From positions 78,654,484 to 78,718,483 of the forward strand of contig NC_135716.1 in assembly GCF_964656455.1 (NCBI RefSeq): a stretch of DNA of 64,000 nt, given 5' to 3'. Numbering within the stretch: position 1 is the stretch's first letter; every line of letters begins with the position of its first letter. The stretch is from Halichoerus grypus. Its lineage: Eukaryota; Chordata; Mammalia; Carnivora; Phocidae. Below are positions 1 to 11,757 of the stretch, piece by piece. The position numbers were made by a program, and so were the translations under genes. The notes under the pieces are model-generated. The model was not told the origin of the DNA, ran no database searches, and saw nothing but the letters and a program-made list of their open reading frames with translations.

Positions 1-1257
1 AGAAAAGACCCTGAATAGTCAGAGGAATGTTGAGAAAGAAAAGCAAAGCAGGTGGCATCACAATTCTGGACCTGTGATCATCAAGACAGTATGGTACTGG
101 CACAAAAACAGACACATAGATCAATGGAACAGAATAGAGAGCCCAGAAATGGACCCTCAACTCCATGGTCAACTAATCTTTGACAAAGCAGGAAAGAATG
201 TTCAGTGGAAAAAAGACAGTCTCTTCAACAAATGGTGTTGGGAAAATTGGACAGCCACATGCAGAAGAATGAAAGTGGACCATTCCCTTACACCACACAC
301 AAAAATAGACTCAAAATGGTTGAAAGACCTCAATGTGAGACAGGAGTCCATCAAAATCCTAGAGAAGAACACAGGCAGCAACCTCTTCGACCTCAGCCAC
401 ACCAACTTCTTCCTAGAAACATCGCCAAAGGCAAGGGAAGCAAGGGCAAAAATGAACTATTAGGACTTCATCAAGATAAAAAGCTTTTGCACAGCAAAGG
501 AAACAGTCAACAAAACCAAAAGACAACCAGCAGAATGGGAGAAGATATTTGCAAATAATATATCAGATAAAGGGCTAGTATCCAAAATCTATAAGGAACT
601 TATTAAACTCAACAAACTCAACACCCAAAGAACAAATGATCCAATCAAGAAATGGGCAGAAGACATGAACAGACATTTTCCAAAGAAGACATCCAAACGG
701 CCAACAGACACATGAAAAAGTGCTCAACATCACTCAGCATCAGGGAACACCCAATCAAAACCTCAATGACATATCACCTCACACCAGTCAGAATGGCTAA
801 AATTAAGAAGTCAGGAAACAACAGATGTTGGCGGGGATGGAGAGAAAGGGGAACCCTCCTACACTGTTGGTGGGAATGCAAGCTGGTGCAGCCACTCTGG
901 AAAACAGCATGGAGATTCCTCAAAAAGTTGAAAATAGAGCTACCATACAATCCAGCAATTGCACTACTGGGTATTTACCCCAAAGATACAAATGTAGGGA
1001 TCTGAAGGGGTACGTGCACCCTGATGTTTATAGCAGCAATGTCCACAATAGCCAAACTGTGGAAAGAGCCAAGATGTCCATCGACAGATGAATGGATAAA
1101 GAAGAGGTGGTATATATACACAATGGAATATTATGCAGCCATCAAAAGGAATGATATCTTGCCATTTGCAACGAGGTGGATGGAACTAGAGGGTATTATG
1201 CTGAGCGAAATAAGTCAAACAGAGAAAGACATGTATCATATGACCTCACTGATATGA
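1..1257 (+). pseudogene. L1 ORF2 C-terminal remnant (downstream of the reverse transcriptase domain)
   Basis: Translated pieces match the part of L1 ORF2p after the reverse transcriptase, for example [17 protein letters not shown] near the start and the Cys-rich C-terminal zone around 820-900. ORF2p makes the L1 endonuclease/reverse transcriptase; only its tail is in this window. A deletion of about 19 bp near position 71, compared with 47530-47565, shifts the frame. An in-frame stop follows NY at 461-463 and further frame changes occur near 640-740. The reading frame ends at the TGA at 1255-1257, the position used by the related copies. It is a dead fragment. Confidence 0.9.
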
Positions 1258-1266
1258 GGAATTCTT

Positions 1267-1463
1267 TTTTTTTTTAAAGATTTTATTTATTTATTTATTT
1301 ATTTGAGAGAGAGAGAGAAATAGCACGAGAGGGGAGAGGGTCAGAGGGAGAAGCAGGCTCCCTGCTGAGCCGGGAGCCCAATGTGGGACTTGATCCCAGG
1401 ACTCCAGGATCATGGCCTGAGCCAAAGGCAGCTGCTTAACCAACTGAGCCACCCAGGCACCCA
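1267..1463 (-). mobile_element. CAN-type tRNA-derived SINE inside the L1 3'UTR
   Basis: On the minus strand it reads from a tRNA-like head (revcomp of gagccacccaggcaccc, ending 1463) to an (AAAT)n/poly-A tail at 1267-1302. It is flanked by a perfect 15-bp target-site duplication atatgaggaattctt at 1252-1266 and 1464-1478. The uninterrupted L1 at 48727-48744 shows nearly the same sequence once, which confirms the empty site. Confidence 0.96.
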
Positions 1464-1937
1464 ATATGAGGAATTCTTAATCTCAGCAAACAAACTGAGG
1501 GTTGTTGGAGTGGTTGGGGGTGGGAGGGTTGGGGTGGCTGGGTGATAGACATTGGGGAGGGTATGTGCTATGGTGAGCGCTGTGAATTTTGTAAGACTGT
1601 TCAATCATAGACCTGTACCTCTGAAACAAATAATACATTATATGTTAAAAAAAAAAAAAAAAAGAAGAAGAAGAAGATAGCAGGAGGGGAAGAATGAGGG
1701 GGAGAAATCGGAGGGGGAGACGAACCATGAGAGACTATGGACTCTGAGAAACAAACTGAGAGTTCTAGAGGGGAGGGAGGTGGGGGATGGGTTAGCCTGG
1801 TGACGGGTATTAAAGAGGGCACATTCTGCATGGAGCACTGGATGTTATATGCAAACAGTGAATCATGGAACACTACATCAAATACTAATGATGTAATGTA
1901 TGGTGATTATCATAACATAATAATAAAAAAAATAACC

Positions 1938-3636
1938 TCTGGATTTGAAAAATGTATTTCTGCCATTAGTGCTTCCAGATGTACCTTATTTTTAGATATC
2001 ACTTGAATTTCAAAGTTCTGACTTGAACTTCCTTTGAAAATCTGAAAGAAACGGCCGTGTGTTCTTTGTAAAGGCTGTGCTGCTTTAGCTTCTAATTCTC
2101 AATCAAACACAATTTCACTTTATCACTGTAAGTTTTGTAAAAGGAATTCAGATGCACCAAGTAAAGAGAAACAGCTCTCGCGTTTAACTGCACCAGTCCT
2201 TTTAGGAAAGGATAATTTAGGCTAGAAAATTCAAGTGTCAACCCCCATAAGGAATGTGATGCTTGGGCTTTTCTGGATGTGAATGCTCCCTGAGGATGTA
2301 TTAAGCAACCTATGAACATTTGTGTCATTTGTCCATCACTAAGGAAATCATTTATTTCTTCCTTTACTTCATTTTAAAATAGGGTTTTTAACTAACAACA
2401 ACAAAAAAAAAGGAATGTGTTTTTGCAAAAGAGATGGAGATCCAATCTTTAAAAATGATCAATAATTAATACTAAACAGTAACACCAGTAATAGTGATTA
2501 ATAAAAATAAATGAGCAGAAGTACAATGACTTTGGGATGTAACAAAGAGAGCATGTTAGAAAAATGCCTGACACTATCACATGCCATACATTTCACCTTG
2601 CACAAATATCTCAACTTCTTCAAGGCTATTTCTTAAATAAATTTTTGAAATAATAATAAATGCCTTGTTTAATTAAGTAGTAGTGATCAGAAGAGTCCTC
2701 TGCTATGCTCAACCTCACACCCAAGAACAACTACCTCTTTCTGCCTTTATTTTCAACAACTGTAAGACACATGGGTTACAGATCAGTCTAGGCCACCGAT
2801 TATCTATGTGTGTGTAGAAAGGAGGCAGGAGGCTTAGTCCATGTCTTCATCACTCAGTAGTAAGGTTTATATTTGCACCAAGGACCTCAGGACCACAGGA
2901 CTGTCCATAAATAATCCTTGCTCAGATGACTTGAGGCTGGTATGTTAGCTTTGCTCAGCGTGATCCCTATTGCTTCCTGGTTCCAGCTGTATATATACCT
3001 CATGGTACTTCTGTTCTCATAACAAAGCTCATCACATAACTGAGAAGTCTGTCATTACCCCATGGCTCAAGTCTTCCCCCTGCTCATCTGCAATGTTCTA
3101 CATTAGTTCCTGTTTCTTGGTACACTTTGTGGCAACTATCACTGCAACCCCTCTTAGGATTGTGGCATGCACCTTGCTACTCTTCTCTCCCCAAGGCCTA
3201 AACTCTGTCTACTTAACTGAGAGCAGTACTCGGGAGCTTGAAGAGATTCCTCAGATACTGCATGTCTGCCCACGTGGACATTGAACATCAGTCACCTAAA
3301 TCCCCGTCCTCTTACTCCAGCTCCTGTATGTATTTACAGGATTGTCACACAGCTTCATCTTAGTCACTGCTGCAGGTCAGAGGCTAAAATTCAGTGTTAG
3401 ATAATGATACAGCAAAAATATTCTTTCTCCTCCATTTAGTTAAGATTTTTCTGTCACCTCATCTAATCCCATTGCAGTCTGAATTTGTCTCTCCCAAATG
3501 GTAACTCTGATGCCAAGCTGTTCCCTCTCACGCTCTCTGCCCTCCTTCCTGGATTTCAAGGCTTAAATATAACACAATGATTCACATGGATCTAAAGCTA
3601 GAAAGTAGAAAACATTAAAAAATAAAATAAAATAAG
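1938..3636. other. No gene or clear repeat seen
   Basis: AT-rich sequence without a long open frame, a recognisable repeat or a CpG-rich block. A 104-codon frame at 2970-3284 has no recognisable motif and no coding-like features, so I do not call it. Confidence 0.5.
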
Positions 3637-3820
3637 GGGACACCTGAGTGGCTCAGTTGGTTAAGCATCTGTCTTCAGCTCAGGTCATATTCCCGGGGTC
3701 CTGGGGTCAAGTCCCACCTCAGGCTCCCTGCTCAGCCTGCTTCTCCCTCTGCCTGCTCCTCTCCCTGCTTGTGCCCCCCCTTCTGACAATTAAATAAATA
3801 AAATATTTAACATATTTAAA
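3637..3820 (+). mobile_element. CAN-type SINE, older copy
   Basis: Recognised by the head ggggacacctgagtggctca, the internal ctcaggctccctgctcag and a CT-rich part followed by taaataaataaaat. Several substitutions, and a shortened 3' part compared with 16225-16419, indicate an older copy. The A-rich flanks prevent a clear target-site duplication call. Confidence 0.9.
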
Positions 3821-5819
3821 AAACAAAACAAAACATAAGTATGCCAAAAACCTTTGCAAAATAAAAACACCAAATAAATGCATTGATCTATCTTTTAAAT
3901 TTTAAATGTATAATAACTTTTTACTCTACCATTAGTCTTTATCCACACCTATGTGGCACGGTCTTTTTGTTTATTTTAATTTTCCAGTAAAAGAGAAAAT
4001 TATCCTATGCCCTCATGAATTTCTGGATGGCTTTTTAGAGTGGATACTTTTTGATTCTTCCAAGACAAATTCTTTAAAGAAAGCCACCTTTCTTCTCTTT
4101 ACCATCTTCCATTGTCAGAAAAAGTAAAACAGAAAAGTGCATATCATTTCCTTGAGATTAAAAAATATAAATTCAGAATATGAATCTCTCATGACTGATT
4201 TTAAAAAATTTAAAAAATTGGTGATTAAAATTACTTAGGCTTAAAGTATTTTTTTAAGCACTATATTATAAAATATTTCACTTGTGGATGAGGGACTTAA
4301 ATATGAAGAATTTCTATTGCTAACCCATCAGCTGAGACAATTTTGAGGATCAAACTTAATTCTGTTCCATCATAAGCAGGAGTATCTTCACTGTTTATTT
4401 CCAGTTTACTCTGCTTACCACAGATGAGAACTCTCTTGGGATGAAATATCAAATGTAAAATTTTGAGGCAAATTTGTTAAAGTCACAAAACAAAAGTAGA
4501 ATGAAAGGTTAATGATGGTTCATAAAATTTAAATCACTTCAGATATAACTAAAGGGAACTCACTGGAATTTTAATTCTTTTAACTATGTAAATCTCATTT
4601 ATTCCACAAACATTAAAATGAGAAGTGTGACTTTTGGTATTTGAAAAAGCAGTTCAGGCTGTCATCACCTTCTGCTGAAATTAAAATTACAAACCCAGTA
4701 TGGTAAAATTAAAATGCTTTGGCTCACTGTTAAAATAAACAATACACAAAACTTTGTCCATGCTTCAAAAGCATGAATTTGTCATTCCCTCTCACTGTTG
4801 TTCACTTGCCTTCCGGAACGGAAACACCTGGGCCTGGGCGTATTTGCTGCAAAAGTCTAGCTGACAGGTTTATGGCTGCCCTCTGCAAATCTTGATAGAG
4901 TCTTCACCCTGCTTTTCCATTAACCCTGGTTAATACCTTTAGTATTAATTGTTCCTAAAACTATTCCTCCAGCTCAGCTCTTTACCCATTAGTAAAAGCC
5001 AAAATATTATAATTACTTATAAATTGTAATGTGCAATTTCAAGTTGTAATAGAAGTCAAAGGTTGTTCTTGTGTCTGAAGGGAGAATTGGAGCTTTTTAA
5101 CTTGATGCTATTCTAACTATTCAAAAGATCAAATTAAATGACTAAGATCAAGATCTGGTCAAGATACTGATAGATGCACTACTTCCCAATCTTTAACCTT
5201 CCCCTAAGCCTTGAAATAAAATGAAACAACAGAACAAGTAATGTAAAACAAACAAAGAAACAGAACCATGGACAATATCTAGAATAATATTGACAAAGTA
5301 TCTTCACAAACCCAAAATATTTCCATGGTAGCGTAACTGCACTCAGCAGCAGTCCCTGGGTGGTGTCAGCAGCTCTGCAGGCCTGGGTGGATCAGTGAAA
5401 TAGAAACTAGTCTGATAGCTCTGAGAGCATGAGAAATTTAATTGCTAACTGTTCCTCACCTTACAGCTTAGCAACCTCTCTCAGTTTGAAAAGATTAACA
5501 GCAGCTAAAGATGGACTTTGTAGGCTTTAGTTTATGACCAAGGCCTAATGATATAGAATATTATCTTCATTTTAAGTACACATAGAACCTTGGCAAAATT
5601 TTCTGTGTCTTGTCATAAAAAAAAATCTCAGTAATTTTGAAAAAATACAAATGATGCTATCAACACAACTTTAATGTCATTGCAATGAATTAGGTAAAAA
5701 TAGCACAAACACAAAATTAAAAGGTTTTATTCAACAACTTTAGATTAAATAAAAATGCAAAATGAAATGGAAGAATTATTTTAAAATAATGGTATTGAAA
5801 ACACAGGATTTCAGACTGT
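3821..5819. other. No gene seen; AT-rich single-copy sequence
   Basis: No coding region, RNA gene or recent repeat could be recognised on either strand. There are short A-runs only. Confidence 0.45.
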
Positions 5820-7835
5820 GTGGGAAACAGCTAAAGGAGTTATGAGAAAGAAACTTATGACAGAAGATCCTGATACCTTTAAAAATTAAAATAATTAAAT
5901 ACTACTAACGAAAGAGCAAGTAAAATAAGATATAAAAAAAGGAGCAGAGGAATGGAATTAGTAAATTTAAGTAAGAAAGAAAAAAGTTAAAAAAAAAACA
6001 AAAAAAAATGGAACTAATATATAAATCTAAAAATGGATTCATTAATTAAGTCAGTAAAATAGGGAAAGCTCTAGCTAATCTAATACATAGAAAAGAGAGA
6101 GAAAGATCAACTAAATAAAATTGGAAATTAAAAAGGAAATAACTATTAAGAGAGGAAATTTCAAAAGCCTTAGATTCTTAAAAAATACATTTTAAACCTA
6201 GATGGAGTGAAAAAATTTTTAAAGAGAATATAACCAATTGTGATAGAACTGGTATATACAGAAACTAAACAGAATAAGTATCATAGAAAAAATAAAAAGG
6301 GAAATGCACATAACATACCTGGAATAATGAAAAGAATCAATGGAAAAATTGATAATGAGAAAAACTGTCAAAGGAGAAATAGGAAATTTTATACTAGTAA
6401 GAGAGTTAAGCAAGACAAGAAGTGAGAACATCAACATGCAAAAATCAATAGCTGAATGTAAACAAACAGAAAACATTGTGAAGAAATAATGGAAAGTACT
6501 AATTAAAGGCCAAAAAGCAAAAACAAAAATACAAAAAGCCATCAATAAAACATATATAAAATATTAACAATCTATGTGAAGAAACACTTCTGAAAAACAT
6601 AAAGTCAGACTTGGACAAAAAATGTATATTTTTGGATAGGAAGATAGGAAGACAACATTATTCCAAGGCTTTTGAAATTATTATAGGATAATCTATTGAT
6701 AATCTATGTTGAAATCTATTATAAGATATTGAAATTCCTTAAGTTAATTAATAAATTTAATAAAACATACCATAAAATGTCATGAAGTTATTTTTTCTTG
6801 GTCTAGAAAAGTAAAGTCTAAACTCGTTTGGAAGCTATAAAAGGCAAGAATGGACAGGAAAATTCTGAAAAAGAAGAGTAATTAGGACATTATAACCAAT
6901 TACAAAAATTGTAAATTAAAGCAGTGTAGTTCTGATACATGAATAGAAAAAAGACAAATGGATTCAAATAAAACACAGAAATACTCTCCACTGCAAATTA
7001 AAGTTTGGTTGCTATAAATAAGGCAAGAGTATCTCAAATCAGGGGAAAAGGTGATCTTTCAAATAAATAGCTTGGGCAGTGATTGCATAGGTAGATGTAG
7101 AAAGTTCAAATTGGATTCATTACCCTAAACCATACTCCAGAATAAACCACAATACATCAGATATTTATATGTAATTTTAAAAACACAAATACTATTTCAA
7201 TTAATTATTCTTTATCTTCAGAATAAATAAAACCTTTCCTTATTGTGACTCAGAATATAGAGATAAAATAAAAAGAATAAAATAAAAAGGCTGATTATTT
7301 GACTACATAAGAATAGTAAAATAAAATGAAACCCTATGTCAAAGCAAAAACCATTAGAACATAAATGACAAACTTGAAACTATTTTTGCATATATTTGCA
7401 ACTTATATCACAACTGCAATATCACTAATACATTAAAAAGATTTTAAATAATTAATTGAAAAAGAACAACAGCTCTATGTAAAAATGGGCAAGTGAAATG
7501 CACAGATAGTTTAAGCAAAAGAAACAGAAATGACCTTTCATTATGCAACTTAATACATCCATGTACTGCTATGAAGTATTCTTGAGGATTTTGTGGTGTA
7601 AAAATGAAGAAATTATGCACAGTATGCTACCATTTATCTTTATATAGTATTTAAAAACAGTATTTTGTATTTTGACATTAGAAAGCTATACTAGAAACTA
7701 AAATAAAAACCTTTGTTGGAGAGAATAGAGCTAAGATTCTACGATTATACAAGGTTATTATAGCATTCTATGATTATATATTGGTTTGTACATTGAATTT
7801 GAAACCATGCAAATATTAAATATGAAAAAATACAT
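5820..7835 (+). mobile_element. Ancient, very diverged L1 (L1M-like) fragment
   Basis: Scattered blocks resemble L1 ORF2 in the right order: a block near 5826-5870, the gctctagctaatctaat...aaaagagagagaaagatcaac zone at 6066-6120, the post-RT zone at 7040-7160, and the ORF2 C-terminal zone at 7370-7530 (gaaaatatttgcaac-like, then aaaaatgggcaag). The 3'UTR-like part 7560-7830 has agtatgctaccattt and ends near ttgaaaccatgcaaatatta. All frames are destroyed. Subfamily assignment is from memory and needs a repeat-library search. Confidence 0.55.
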
Positions 7836-9016
7836 TTAAAAAGGCAATTCCAAAAATTGAAAGTAAGTGAAACAAATGAAACCTATTTATTCAGAGCAGT
7901 AAAATCCTACAGAAAGAAATTATTTCAAGTGGATTTAAAATACAATACTTACCAAATATTATTGGAGGTTAAGTGGAAAGGAAAGACTGGAACTGCAAAA
8001 TCATGGCAAAATTTTCAGTGTTCTTATTTTTTAGGAAGGTTGGTATTATGATTCTCACATTGTGCATATTGTGGATAAAATAAATTAGGATCTTGATGGT
8101 GTTAGGAACCAAGAGTTTTCACCGTGGGAAGGAGAAATAAAGGCAAAGCCAGAGTTAAGTAATAACTCCAAAACTTTGATTAGAAGTATGATCCCATGAC
8201 ATATCTCACGTTGGAGGAAAAAAAAGTTATATCTTCCTACTAAAAAACCGAGAAGCCATGACTGTATGAATAACAGTGAGTACCCACAGCGCCCAGAGTT
8301 TTGTCTCTAAATGTTTTCTTAAAGGTTTAGCTAATTCCAAGGCAGGTAATATATAAAACTGAGAAATCTTGTTATAGTAGATTATCGACACTATCAAACA
8401 CTACTAACGGTATATTATATGGACTCAAAAAACAATCTGGGAGGTTCTTGTTGGCCAAAGTTGAGATTATTTTAGCATTAATAAGAATATTCACAGTGAT
8501 GGACTAAATGTGTTCAAAATATTAATTTAAAGAAAGACTAAAAATAAAATCCCCTTTCACTTCTCTTTAGAATGCTTTGGGGAAAAAAATCTCTGTTTCA
8601 AAAACTGGTAAGTAAAGAAAACCAATCTAGCATCTTTCCTGTCTTCACATATGGATTATTCCTCGGGGTAACTAAATAGTTGATAAGAGGAAGTTTTCTA
8701 TTACAAATATATTCTAGGTAATAAATTAAGACCACTTTCAAAATCTAATGAAAAGATGGATCTAGTAAATGGTCACCAGTGATGGCTGACTTCATAAAAA
8801 GAGAGAAAATGAGACAGGCAGGTTCTGATTGATTTACCTAACATCACCAATTAAGTATTCTTGACAAAAATAATGAAACTTGAATCTTATCAAGCCCATA
8901 GGAATTTTGAGGTTTGCAGGAAAATATATAGGGAGCAGAGGAACATAAATATAATAAATTACTCCACAGAAATGCAATTGAAAAAAGAACCCAGAATGTG
9001 AGAAACACTACCAGAC
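7836..9016. other. No gene seen
   Basis: AT-rich sequence with no supported coding or RNA feature. A 64-codon frame at 7857-8051 has no recognisable motif. Confidence 0.45.
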
Positions 9017-9034
9017 AAAAGTCCTGGTTCTTTT

Positions 9035-9236
9035 TTTTTTTTTTTTTTTAAGATTTTATTTATTTATTTGACAGAGAGAGAGACAGCAAGAGAGGGAACA
9101 CAAGCAGGGGAGTGGGAGAGGGAGAAGCAGGCTTCCCGCAGAGCAGGGAACCCGATGCGGGGCTCGATCCCAGGACCCCGGGATCATGACCTGAGCCGAA
9201 GGCAGACGCTTAATGACTGAGCCACCCAGGTGCCCC
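9035..9236 (-). mobile_element. Young CAN-type SINE, minus strand
   Basis: A full SINE reading right to left, from the head (revcomp of ccacccaggtgcccc) to a tail of 20 T. A perfect 18-bp target-site duplication aaaagtcctggttctttt lies at 9017-9034 and 9237-9254. Close similarity to 16225-16419 and 25875-26081 argues for recent insertion. It forms a head-to-head pair with the SINE at 9272. Confidence 0.97.
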
Positions 9237-9271
9237 AAAAGTCCTGGTTCTTTTAAGAAATAAATCACAAG

Positions 9272-9474
9272 GGTCGCCTGGGTGGCTCAGTCATTAAGCG
9301 TCTGCCTTCAGCTCAGGTCATGATCCCAGGGTCCTGGGATCGAGCCCCACATCGGGCTCCCTGCTCTGCGGGAAGCCTGCTTCTCCCTCTCCCACTCCCC
9401 CTGCTTGTGTTCCCTCTCTCGCTGTCTCTCTCTCTGTCAAATAAATAAATAAAATCTTTAAAAAAAAAAAAAAG
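9272..9474 (+). mobile_element. Young CAN-type SINE, plus strand
   Basis: Begins ggtcgcctgggtggctcag and ends in caaataaataaataaaatcttt plus an A-run. The flanking duplication is aaatcacaag at 9262-9271 and 9475-9484. It carries a pol III A box of the tggctcagtca type and a B box of the ggatcgagccc type, as expected for a tRNA-derived SINE. It lies 35 bp from the inverted SINE at 9035-9236. Confidence 0.96.
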
Positions 9475-9484
9475 AAATCACAAG

Positions 9485-10219
9485 TAAAAACAGAAAGAAA
9501 AAAGAGAGAGCAAAAATAAAGGAGGGAGAGGGAGAAGAGGGACTTAAGGTATGATCTTTATTTACCTTTATTTTGTTCCTGATTTGAAAAAAGTATTAAA
9601 AATATTATGAAACAATTGGGGGAATTCAAACACTGAATATTTGTTCATATGAAAGCATTGCTTATGATAATGATGTTGTATTGCAGCTGTGACTCTAAAG
9701 AGTATTCTTATTTTTTAGTTACACACACTGAACTACTAAAAAGGAAGTTTTATGATGTCTAGGATCTTCTTCAAAATAATCAGAGAAAGTAGAGGGAAGT
9801 GGGTGGAGAATATAAATGAAACAGAATTGACCACACAGTGATGGTTGTTGAAGCTGTACAATATCTACATTAGGGTTTGTTATGTTATTTTATATCTGTA
9901 TATATTTGATATTTGAATGTTTTTCTAATTAAAAAAATGATTATAAACATAAAAATAGATTTCACTTATAAAATATAAACAGATAAAGCAGCAGTACACC
10001 TTAATCTTACACCTAGAGAGGAAGAAGTTTAAGACCTTAGTCATTAAGCAACTAATTAGAATGAATATCATGGAATGTCTCTCTATGCTCAGTTATGGTC
10101 TATTTTCTAATTCCAGAAATTATTTCTTCTTAATTTATTACTTCTGCCTTCATTGTACCTGAGCAAAACAGCATTATCATCATGGACAATGGTGTCTCAT
10201 CTCTGTTAGGATATTAAAA
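9485..10219. other. No gene; possible ancient repeat 3' end near 9690-9945
   Basis: The block gatggttgttgaagctgtac...tatgttattttatatctg...ttttctaattaaaaaa resembles the 3' ends of old interspersed repeats, but I cannot name the family with confidence. The rest is unrecognised. Confidence 0.3.
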
Positions 10220-10230
10220 AGAAATTTGTG

Positions 10231-10433
10231 GGGGTGCCTGGGTGGCTCAGTCAGTTAACCGGGTGCCTTTGGCTCAAGTCATGATCCTGGGGTCCTGGGA
10301 TCGAGACCCACATCCAGCTCCATGCTCAGTGGGGAGTCTGCTTCTCCCTCTCCCTCTGCCTGCCGCTCTGCCTACTTCTGCTTTCTCTCTCTGTGTCAAA
10401 TAAATAAAGAAAATCTTTAAAAAAGAGAGAGAG
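10231..10433 (+). mobile_element. CAN-type SINE
   Basis: Head ggggtgcctgggtggctcag, B-box-like ggatcgagacc, CT-rich 3' part, caaataaataaagaaaatc tail and a GA-rich end. The duplication agaaatttgtg is found at 10220-10230 and 10434-10444. Subfamily variants (tctgcctgccgctctgcctac) differ from the copies at 9272 and 16225. Confidence 0.95.
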
Positions 10434-10695
10434 AGAAATTTGTGTGATCTGGAAAAGCCATCCAGGTAGGATTGGATGTCTTCTTTAAAGAGGCACGTCC
10501 TCCCCTCTACACCCCCCAACACCACTCAGAAATCCCTCACATTGAGAATTAGGGGATTACCTCTCCTCGTTTGAGATAAGTGGGCTTTAGACTCCTAAAT
10601 TTGTTTATAAATTCATCAGGAATAAACAGATTATTCAATGTTCTGTAATTCTCCATGGCTAAGATATTATCTACTTCAAGTTAGAAACATATCAG

Positions 10696-10861
10696 GGGTG
10701 CCTCGGTGGTTCAGTCTGTTGAGCTTCTGCTTTCAGCTCAGTTCAAGATCTCAGGGTCATGAGATCTAGTCCCACGTGGGGCTCTGCACTCAGTATGGAG
10801 TATGCTCAAGATTCTCTCTCTGCCCTTCCCCACTCTCTCACTCTCAATAAATAAATAAATA
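10696..10861 (+). mobile_element. Older CAN-type SINE split in its tail by the L1 at 10862
   Basis: Head ggggtgcctcggtggttcag through a CT-rich part to caataaataaataaata, where the L1 begins. The missing SINE end, a run of aaat units followed by aaatcttt, lies on the other side of the L1 at about 17041-17104. The SINE was therefore present before the L1 inserted into its A-rich tail. Confidence 0.85.
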
Positions 10862-11757
10862 GGCTCCGGGGAAGATGGCAGAAGAGTAGGGGACCCTATT
10901 TCAACTGGTCCCCGGAATTGAGCTGGATATCTACCAGACCACTCTGAGCACCCACGAAACCAGCCTGAGATGTAAGAAGATCTGGATCTTTACAAACAGA
11001 ATATCGCAGGCGGTTGGTTTTGACATAGGAAGCGGGGAGCCATGATTCCTTGGGCAGATATCCGAGGATAAACAGCAGCGGGAGGGTGCCTGACCATGGG
11101 GATCCTACACCACTGGTGAGTGACAGCCTCGCGCGCTGCAGACAGGGCACAGACTCGCAGACCGGTAGTGGCGGAGAAAGGACTTTAGGGCAGCCCCCGG
11201 GGTGGAAAACCGGAGTGGCGGGGTCGGGCCTATGAACTGCAGCCCCCTGGACGAAACCACACTGGCGGGGTCGCAGGTGCGCGAACTGGGATCGGCTGGC
11301 GGTTTTAGAAGCACAAAGGGCAGAGAGGTACCATGACCTGGAGGCAGGACTGGGGGCGCTGTGGAGGGGCGCACAACCCAGGACACTGCAGTTTATAGCA
11401 GCACGGACAGAAACAGAGACAGTGTGGCCTGGAGAGTTCACTGAAGAACAGACTGCGGTCTCTCTGCTCTGAGGCAGAGGGTTGGAAACGGTCTCTTCTG
11501 CCACCAGGGAAAGCCGCCAGAGAACAAAAGCCCCCAAAACTGATTCCCACTGAGCCCATCCCCTGCCACAGGGGCGCAGGGCAATTCCGCCCAAACAGGG
11601 TTGCCTGAGTAACAGCGCGGCAGGCCCCTCCCGCAGAAGACAGGCTGGGAAAACAAGAGGCCAGCAACGTTAAGGTCCCAAGAAAACAGGTATATCTTGC
11701 TTGGTTTCTGGTCAATAATTTGGACTCTATACATTCCCTCAAACACCCATCAACAGA
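10862..11757 (+). promoter_or_regulatory. L1 5'UTR with internal promoter region
   Basis: This 0.9-kb block is much richer in GC and CpG than its surroundings and directly precedes ORF1. In the L1 family this region holds the internal RNA polymerase II promoter. The aagatggca motif at 10871-10879 lies near the start, as in other L1s, and matches a YY1-like core on the reverse strand; binding is inference. The antisense strand is open for 232 codons (10896-11594) and 158 codons (11305-11781), probably through low stop density in GC-rich DNA. Confidence 0.8.

Larger units (their letters stand above)
1..1937 (+). mobile_element. 3' part of a carnivoran L1 (double-3'UTR subfamily), cut by window edge
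   Basis: The first base already lies inside L1 ORF2 and aligns by eye with 47468 onward in the L1 at 43690. ORF2 ends at 1257. The 3'UTR then comes in two related modules, 1258-1648 (split by a SINE) and about 1680-1937, separated by an A-tract and GAA repeats at 1647-1678. The same order is present in the L1s at 43690 and 49454, so this is a subfamily trait. The left end and its target-site duplication lie outside the window. Confidence 0.93.

Noticed and set aside
6219..6545. 108-codon hydrophobic minus frame resembling a membrane protein
   Set aside because: It is the complement of an A-rich old L1 segment; poly-T codons give Phe/Leu/Ile-rich translation.
10896..11594. 232-codon minus-strand frame as a host gene
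   Set aside because: It lies wholly within the GC-rich L1 5'UTR. I report it only as a possible ORF0-like curiosity.
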